Assembly (NCBI GenBank): GCA_046732855.1
Contig: JBKPNX010000105.1
Location: 1 to 18,434, forward strand
Source: JBKPNX01 sp046732855
GTDB lineage: Bacteria; Pseudomonadota; Alphaproteobacteria; Geminicoccales; Geminicoccaceae
Reading direction: 5' to 3'
DNA length: 18,434 nt
A program made the position numbers and the translations under genes. Below the pieces are notes generated by a model. That model ran no database searches. It was not told the DNA's origin and worked only from the letters and a program-made list of their open reading frames with translations. The stretch's first letter is position 1. Each line of letters starts with the position of its first letter. This document shows positions 14,251 through 18,434 of the stretch, one piece after another.

Positions 14251-16557
14251 TCATCTGCTGTAGCATTTGCTGTACTCGAGATAATATTGTCCGGCGTCGC
14301 CATAGGCGTAGGAAGCATGCTTCTTCAAGTCGACCTGGTTGAGTACGACACCCACGACCGCGGCGGACACATCAGCAAGCTGCTTCAGCGCCGCGGCGAC
14401 CGCGTCCCGCTTGGTCCGGTCCCACCGCACGACGAACAAGATCGCATCGGCAGCGTGAGACAGGGCCTTGACGTCCGGCAGGCCAAGCACCGGCGGCGTG
14501 TCCAGGATCACGCAGTCGTAGCGCTCCCTCGCGTCGCGCAGCATCGTCGTCAGGCGCTTGGAGCTGAGCTGCGTGATCGGATTGCCGTGGTCGTCGCCCG
14601 CGGCCAACAGGTCGACCCCGCTGCCCGGGTCGTGCACGACCGCGTCCTCGAAACCGACCGTGCCGGCGAGCACCGCCAGGACATCGGCCTGCGGCTCGGC
14701 CTTGAACTCCCGGGCCACGGCGGGGCGGCGGAAATCGAGGTCGACCAGCAGAGTCTTGTGGCCGAGCTGCACGGCGAACACGGCGAGGCTCGCGGCGAGC
14801 GAGGTCTTGCCCTCGCCGGGCAGGGCCGACGTGACCAGGATCAGGGAGGGTGCTGGCCGGCCGATGCCGGACAGGCACACCTGGGTGTGGAGCGCGTGAA
14901 CCGCTTCGGCATAGGGTGACTGCGGCCGGTTGAGCATGTGGCTGTGCGGCCGGGCGCCGGCTCGGGCATCGGCGATCCTGGGCACCAGCCCGAGCGAAGG
15001 CAGCCCCAGCACCTCCTCGACCTGCCGTTCGGTGCGCAGGGTGTTGTCGAGCTGCTCCAGGAGCAGCGCGAGGATCGAGCCGAGGACCAACGACCCAGTA
15101 AAGCCGACCATCGCGAACAGCTTCGGCGACGGCGAGCTGGGCGCGTCCGGCATCTGCGCGGGCGAGATCAAGCGGGCATCCGCCTGGACGATGTCCTGCT
15201 CCTGCTCGGTCTCCTTGAGGCGGACGAGGAGCGCTTCGTAGAGCGAGCGGCTGGCGGCCACCTCGCGCTCCATCTCGCGCAGCTGGATCTCCGCCTGCCC
15301 GGTCACCGCGGACTGTCCCTTGGCCTCGCGCAACTGCTCGACGTGCGCGCGCTCGCGGCTGCGGGCGACCGCGAGGTCGTTCTCGAGATTGGCGATCACG
15401 TTGTCGATCTCTTGATCGATCCGATCGGCCAGCTTCTGTTGTTCGGCCTTGAGCTGGAGGATGAGCGGGTGATGCTCGCCGTACTCTCCCGAGAGTTGCG
15501 CCTCTTCTCGGGCGAGATCCATCTCGCGCTCACGCAGGCTGAGGATCACAGGCGAGGACAGCACCTCGGCCGAAGATTCCAGGCCATGACCGCCGCTGCG
15601 CATGTCACGCAGACTCTGCAGCCGCCCTTCCTTGGCGGAGCGATCGGCCTGGGCATCGATCAGCGAGTTCGTGAGGACCGCCAGTTCGTGCGTATCGAGC
15701 GGCGCGCGATCGGTCTCGAGGATGCCGTTGGTCGCGCGGAATTCCTGGATCGCGAGCTCGGAGCCATAGACGCGCCAGCGAAGCTGCTCGACCTGCTGGC
15801 CGAGCCAGGCGCTGGCCCGCCGGGTCGCCGAGAGCTTCTCGTCGAGCTGAACGTCGACGTAGGCATTGGCGATGCCGTTGGCGATGCGCATCGCCTCCTC
15901 GGGACGCGGCGAGGTGTAGCTGATCAGCAGGACGTACGAGCGCCCCGACTGCGTCACCTTCACATCGCCCTGCAGCCGATCGATCGCCGCATCTCGTAGC
16001 AAGTCGCGGTCGGGCCCGCGGGTCGGGTCTGGCGTGATACCGGCCGCCACGGCCCAGCGCACGGGCAGCCGATCGGCCACCCAGTCGGGCAGCCATCCCG
16101 CCAGGACCCCCACCGGCCCGCCGACGGAACGGTCGCGCGCCCGCCGGCTCGACAGCCAGGCGGGATCGGACAGAAGGTTCAGGTTTTCGACCGCGCGCCC
16201 CAGCGTCCCGCGCGACTGGATGAGCTTGACGTGCGTCTCCACGATCGCGTTGTCTTCGGCCGGCAGGCCTGGCGCGACCTTCTCGGCCTGGACAATCCGG
16301 CTCTCGCGCGGCTCGATCATGACCTGGGCGGTCGCCGTGTAGGTCTTCGTGACCTGCAGGCCGATCAGAATGGCAACGGTGCTGGCGACCGTGGTGACCC
16401 AGAAGATGACGTGGCGCCGTCGGCGCAGGATCGCGAGCAGCTCCGGCAGCGGCAGCGCCCCCGGGACCGTACCCGTGCGCTCGGCAGCACAGCTGTGCAA
16501 TGACTTCGCCATGGCGCCCTGAAGGAATCGTCCGTTCCTGCATCCTGCACCCGCCAT
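14251..16557 (-). CDS. wzc: Wzc-type chain-length determinant and tyrosine autokinase
   Basis: The 768-residue protein is a fused polysaccharide co-polymerase (Wzz domain) and BY-kinase. A first membrane helix (about 49-69) is followed by a long periplasmic part rich in coiled coil, a GNVR-type region (RSLYEALLVRLKETEQEQDI), the proline-rich second membrane segment (PDAPSSPSPKLFAMVGF), and the cytoplasmic kinase. Kinase motifs: Walker A SALPGEGKTS (577-586), Walker A' LLVDLDFRRP (603-612) and Walker B CVILDTPP (682-689). The C terminus has a tyrosine cluster (Y750, 752, 758, 759, 762, 766) for autophosphorylation, which with Wzb-type dephosphorylation controls chain length and export. It is the first gene of the operon. 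The start at 16557 has AGGG seven bases upstream; ATG 16512 is an alternative that drops 15 residues. Confidence 0.93.
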   Translation of the reverse strand: MAGAGCRNGRFLQGAMAKSLHSCAAERTGTVPGALPLPELLAILRRRRHVIFWVTTVASTVAILIGLQVTKTYTATAQVMIEPRESRIVQAEKVAPGLPAEDNAIVETHVKLIQSRGTLGRAVENLNLLSDPAWLSSRRARDRSVGGPVGVLAGWLPDWVADRLPVRWAVAAGITPDPTRGPDRDLLRDAAIDRLQGDVKVTQSGRSYVLLISYTSPRPEEAMRIANGIANAYVDVQLDEKLSATRRASAWLGQQVEQLRWRVYGSELAIQEFRATNGILETDRAPLDTHELAVLTNSLIDAQADRSAKEGRLQSLRDMRSGGHGLESSAEVLSSPVILSLREREMDLAREEAQLSGEYGEHHPLILQLKAEQQKLADRIDQEIDNVIANLENDLAVARSRERAHVEQLREAKGQSAVTGQAEIQLREMEREVAASRSLYEALLVRLKETEQEQDIVQADARLISPAQMPDAPSSPSPKLFAMVGFTGSLVLGSILALLLEQLDNTLRTERQVEEVLGLPSLGLVPRIADARAGARPHSHMLNRPQSPYAEAVHALHTQVCLSGIGRPAPSLILVTSALPGEGKTSLAASLAVFAVQLGHKTLLVDLDFRRPAVAREFKAEPQADVLAVLAGTVGFEDAVVHDPGSGVDLLAAGDDHGNPITQLSSKRLTTMLRDARERYDCVILDTPPVLGLPDVKALSHAADAILFVVRWDRTKRDAVAAALKQLADVSAAVVGVVLNQVDLKKHASYAYGDAGQYYLEYSKCYSR

Positions 16558-16563
16558 GCCTCA

Positions 16564-16574
16564 GCCCTAAGGGC
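16564..16574 (-). promoter_or_regulatory. Short hairpin covering the Shine-Dalgarno site of the wzc-like gene
   Basis: GCCC-TTA-GGGC on the minus strand (16574-16564) forms a 4-bp stem. Its right arm contains the AGGG that serves as ribosome binding site for the ATG at 16557. The stem is short, so an effect on translation is only a possibility. Confidence 0.25.
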
Positions 16575-16606
16575 GAATCGCGTGTGGCGCTAGCAGGTTG
16601 TACGGC

Positions 16607-16636
16607 GTTCTACTTTTGGGTGAACCAAAATGTCAA
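16607..16636 (-). promoter_or_regulatory. Sigma70-like promoter of the polysaccharide operon
   Basis: On the minus strand a consensus -35 box TTGACA (16636-16631) is followed by an 18-bp spacer and TAGAAC (16612-16607), a 4/6 match to the -10 consensus. Transcription would start near 16600, giving a leader of about 43 bases before the ATG of the wzc-like gene. It is the only convincing promoter seen upstream of the operon. Confidence 0.55.
16614..16630 (-). promoter_or_regulatory. Palindromic operator candidate between the -35 and -10 boxes
   Basis: TTTTGG-TTCAC-CCAAAA is a perfect 6+6 inverted repeat with a 5-bp centre, placed directly after the -35 TTGACA and one base before the -10. Such placement is typical of repressor sites, or of spacer-binding activators of the MerR type. 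I cannot name a regulator from the motif. Confidence 0.45.
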
Positions 16637-16742
16637 GAGTGTGCGCTCACGCAACGCCCGGACGGCCCTTCCCGTGAGACACGGCTCTGGCGTCACTTAA
16701 ACCTATACTATGCAAACTCCGGAAATAGCTGGCTTTTTATTT

Positions 16743-16767
16743 GGCGGACGGGGTGTCCGTGTCCGCC
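16743..16767. repeat. Inverted repeat GGCGGAC/GTCCGCC with tandem TGTCCG
   Basis: GGCGGAC (16743-16749) and GTCCGCC (16761-16767) are a perfect 7-bp inverted repeat with an 11-bp loop. TGTCCG is repeated in tandem at 16754-16765. There is no T-run on the 3' side in either direction, so it is not an obvious terminator. It may be a protein-binding or recombination site. Confidence 0.4.
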
Positions 16768-16786
16768 GCACCCGCACAGTTCCACT

Positions 16787-16848
16787 CGGTTCCGAAAGAC
16801 GGCTTTGACTCAAGCCATACCACCCGCTTTGCCGTCTTGACGGTTCCG
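16787..16848. repeat. Direct repeats CGGTTCCG upstream of the integrase
   Basis: CGGTTCCG occurs at 16787-16794 and 16841-16848, 54 bp apart, with a near copy CCGTTCCG at 16851-16858. The latter two sit in or beside the spacer of the integrase promoter. Repeats of this kind next to an integrase gene may be arm-type or excisionase binding sites; this is inference from position. Confidence 0.35.
16796..16838. repeat. Inverted repeat AAGACGGC/GCCGTCTT next to the integrase promoter
   Basis: An 8-bp perfect inverted repeat has its arms at 16796-16803 and 16831-16838; the right arm touches the -35 box. An alternative smaller hairpin GGCTT/AAGCC (16801-16805, 16812-16816) shares bases with the left arm. 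It may be an operator or an attachment-site element. Confidence 0.4.
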
Positions 16849-16865
16849 TGCCGTTCCGCTCTAAT
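16837..16865 (+). promoter_or_regulatory. Sigma70-like promoter of the integrase gene
   Basis: TTGACG (16837-16842), a 17-bp spacer and TCTAAT (16860-16865) each match 5 of 6 consensus bases at ideal spacing. Transcription would start near 16872, about 29 bases before the integrase ATG. The spacer contains GTTCCG twice, so a regulator or the integrase itself may bind there. Confidence 0.6.
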
Positions 16866-16900
16866 CCGGTGCATGTCTGTAGGTATGAGCGTAGGTAGCG

Positions 16901-18139
16901 ATGAAAGATCTCACAGCGCGCCAGGTCATGAACCAACGCGCGCCCGGCAAGCATCGGGTATCGCGCAACCTTTATCTGCAAGTCACCGATGCCGGCGCGA
17001 GGTCATGGCTCTTCCGCTACATGCGCAACAACCTTGCGCATTGGCACGGGCTCGGCTCCTGCGAGCTCGTGAGCCTCGCCGAGGCCAGAGACAAGGCGAT
17101 CGCCTGCCGCAAGATGCTGCTCGCCGGCATCGATCCGATCGAGCGCGAGCGCGAGCGGAAGACGCAAGCGCTGCTGGCCACTGCCTCGACGATGACGTTT
17201 CGGGACTGCGCCGAGCGGTACATCGCCGCGCACGAATCGAGCTGGCGCAACCCGAAGCACGCAGCACAATGGCCGGCGACGCTAGCGACCTACTGCTACC
17301 CGGTGGTCGGCGCGCTGCCCGTCCAGGCGGTCGACGTCGGGCTAGTCATGAGGATTCTCGAGCCGATCTGGCTGACGAAGCCGGAGACGGCGAGCCGGGT
17401 GCGAGGCCGGATCGAGACCGTTCTGGACTGGGCCACCGCGCGTGGCTATCGGACAGGCGACAACCCAGCGCGTTGGCGCGGGCATCTCGACCAGCTGCTG
17501 CCGAGGAAAACCAAGGTCCACAAGGTGCGGCACCAGCCGGCGATGCCCTACGCCGACGTTCCGGCATTCATGGCCAGGCTGCGCGCGCACGACAGCATCA
17601 GCGCCCGCGCCCTGGAGTTCACGGGCCTCGCAGCCGTCAGGACTAACGAGACGATCTATGCCGCCTGGGCTGAGATCGATCTTGCCGCGAAGACATGGAC
17701 GATCCCGGGACGGCGCATGAAGTCCGAGCGCGACCATCGCGTGCCGTTGTCTGACCGCGCCCTTGAGATCCTGGCATCGCTGCCGCGCGAGAAGGACAAT
17801 CCGTACGTCTTCATCGGCGCGCGCAAAGGAAAGGGTCTGTCGAATATGGCTATGCTCGAGTTGCTGCGCGGCATGGACGGCAACGGCTATACCGTGCATG
17901 GCTTCCGTTCGAGCTTCCGGGACTGGTGCGCCGAGCAGACCAACTACCCGCGTGAGCTCGCCGAGGCGGCGCTGGCGCATGTGCTGAAGGATAAGACCGA
18001 GGCAAGCTACCAGCGCGGCGATCTATTCGAGAAACGACGAAAGCTGATGCGGGCGTGGGCAGGCTACTGCGCCTCGCTGCCGCGGACTGCCGGTGATGTT
18101 GTTGCGGTCGCGGAGGCGGTTCATGCGCGTGCGCTATAG
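16901..18139 (+). CDS. Tyrosine recombinase/integrase, P4-phage type
   Basis: The 412-residue protein has the three-part layout of P4-type integrases. The DUF4102-like N-terminal domain covers about 1-90 (LYLQVTDAGARSWLFRY, LGSCELVSLAEARDKA, LLAGIDPIERER). A SAM-like core-binding domain follows (about 100-195, MTFRDCAERYIAAHE), then the catalytic domain (about 220-385). Catalytic residues are visible: Arg in GLAAVRTNE, Lys in GRRMKSERDHRVPLS, His-x-x-Arg in HGFRSSFRDW, His in LAHVL and the nucleophilic Tyr in EASYQRGDLFEKR. It should drive site-specific integration and excision of a genomic island, ICE or prophage. The ATG at 16901 is set by an in-frame TAG just upstream; its ribosome binding site (AGGT) is weak. 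It points away from the polysaccharide operon, so the element probably extends to the right. Confidence 0.93.
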   Translation: MKDLTARQVMNQRAPGKHRVSRNLYLQVTDAGARSWLFRYMRNNLAHWHGLGSCELVSLAEARDKAIACRKMLLAGIDPIERERERKTQALLATASTMTFRDCAERYIAAHESSWRNPKHAAQWPATLATYCYPVVGALPVQAVDVGLVMRILEPIWLTKPETASRVRGRIETVLDWATARGYRTGDNPARWRGHLDQLLPRKTKVHKVRHQPAMPYADVPAFMARLRAHDSISARALEFTGLAAVRTNETIYAAWAEIDLAAKTWTIPGRRMKSERDHRVPLSDRALEILASLPREKDNPYVFIGARKGKGLSNMAMLELLRGMDGNGYTVHGFRSSFRDWCAEQTNYPRELAEAALAHVLKDKTEASYQRGDLFEKRRKLMRAWAGYCASLPRTAGDVVAVAEAVHARAL

Positions 18140-18434
18140 GGGGGTGCGCTACGAGCTTCGCTATTCACCCGGCGAATGGTGGGCTGAGGACGGCACCAAG
18201 GCGCCACAGGAGATCGTTCACGAGCTGGACCAGCTCCAGTGGCGAAAAGCGACGAAGCGAGCGAAGCGCAAGCCAGCCGGCCGTCATGAGTTGCCGCCTG
18301 GTGAGACCATCGACGAGCAGCGGCTTGCCACTCTTGAGAGCATGGTGCCGGCGCATGAGGTCGCCCGGCGCTCGAGCGGAAAAAGCGGCGTGCTATGGAG
18401 AAGATGGCCGCCGATGAAGACCTCGATGTTGACG
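18123..18434 (+). CDS. Unknown protein after the integrase, cut by window edge, possibly frameshifted
   Basis: An ORF starts at ATG 18123, overlapping the integrase end by 17 bp, and stays open to the window edge (104 codons). It begins MRVRYRGVRYELRYSPGEWW and continues with a lysine- and arginine-rich middle. I do not recognise a family. After about 18370 this frame uses rare codons (AGA, CTA), whereas the next frame reads LERKKRRAMEKMAADEDLD, a more natural charged helix. Either one base is missing near 18364-18372 or a new gene starts at ATG 18395. The overlap suggests co-transcription with the integrase as part of the mobile element. Confidence 0.5.
   Translation, partial: MRVRYRGVRYELRYSPGEWWAEDGTKAPQEIVHELDQLQWRKATKRAKRKPAGRHELPPGETIDEQRLATLESMVPAHEVARRSSGKSGVLWRRWPPMKTSMLT

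Larger units (their letters stand above)
16558..16900. other. Gene-free 343-bp divergent regulatory region
   Basis: No credible gene is visible on either strand, and no tRNA cloverleaf. It separates the polysaccharide operon (minus strand) from the integrase (plus strand). It holds a promoter for each direction, a palindrome in the operon promoter, two further inverted repeats and short direct repeats, listed separately. The stretch 16695-16742 is markedly AT-rich compared with the rest. This is also the likely place for the edge of the mobile element. Confidence 0.7.

Noticed and set aside
14142..14318. Upstream start at 14318 for the phosphoglycosyl transferase N-terminal region
   Set aside because: It would overlap the 3' end of the Wzc-like gene by 68 bp and add a polar, unrelated stretch; the ATG at 14141 is sufficient.
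14938..15999. Plus-strand ORF opposite the Wzc-like gene
   Set aside because: Leu/Arg/Asp-rich antisense of a coiled-coil region; no support for a gene.
16743..16767. Inverted repeat considered as an intrinsic terminator
   Set aside because: No T-run follows the stem on either strand; the T-rich stretch lies on the 5' side for plus-strand transcripts.
16558..16900. tRNA gene as integrase attachment site
   Set aside because: No cloverleaf, T-arm consensus or CCA end could be found on either strand.
1..18434. CRISPR arrays, rRNA genes, insertion-sequence transposases, toxin-antitoxin or phage-defence genes
   Set aside because: No spaced repeat array, rRNA sequence, transposase or defence-type domain was seen in any frame.

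Overview
The window is GC-rich DNA (about 65-75% in most genes). It looks like an alphaproteobacterium, inferred from base composition, gene types and the style of the integrase; the sequence does not fix the genus. Nearly the whole window, from about 16557 down to 465 on the minus strand, is one densely packed operon for a Wzx/Wzy-dependent exopolysaccharide or capsule. Genes overlap by 4-16 bp or are separated by short gaps, several with ATGA, GTGA or TTGA stop-start overlaps.

In transcription order (right to left) the operon holds: a Wzc-type chain-length determinant/tyrosine autokinase (14251-16557); a membrane-anchored CoA-binding/FlaA1-like N-terminal region (13068-14141) that reads, after one frameshift, into a phosphoglycosyl transferase fused to a GT4 glycosyltransferase (11426-13333); a WcaF-type acetyltransferase; a zinc-ribbon methyltransferase; a Wzx flippase; a GT4; an FkbM methyltransferase; two GT2 enzymes; two more methyltransferases; a GT4; and a Wzy-like polymerase with a terminator-like hairpin at its stop codon. 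Converging on this end is the 3' part of another methyltransferase (2-364, plus strand). The expected pathway is: the phosphoglycosyl transferase loads the first sugar-phosphate onto undecaprenyl phosphate, the GT4/GT2 enzymes extend it, acetyl- and methyltransferases decorate it, Wzx flips it, Wzy polymerises it, and Wzc controls length and export. The outer-membrane channel (Wza), the phosphatase (Wzb) and sugar-nucleotide genes are not in the window.

The right end (16558-18434) is different. A gene-free 343-bp region carries two divergent sigma70-like promoters and several inverted and direct repeats. It is followed by a P4/phage-type tyrosine integrase and the start of an overlapping unknown ORF, so the edge of a mobile element probably lies here.

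Points deserving most attention: the phosphoglycosyl transferase-GT4 fusion; frameshifts in three operon genes (at 6368-6370, in a CG-repeat tract near 7454-7478, and at 13391-13393) and possibly a fourth near 18370; five methyltransferases in or beside one polysaccharide locus, two of them about 48-49% GC; and a 17-bp palindrome sitting in the spacer of the predicted operon promoter.
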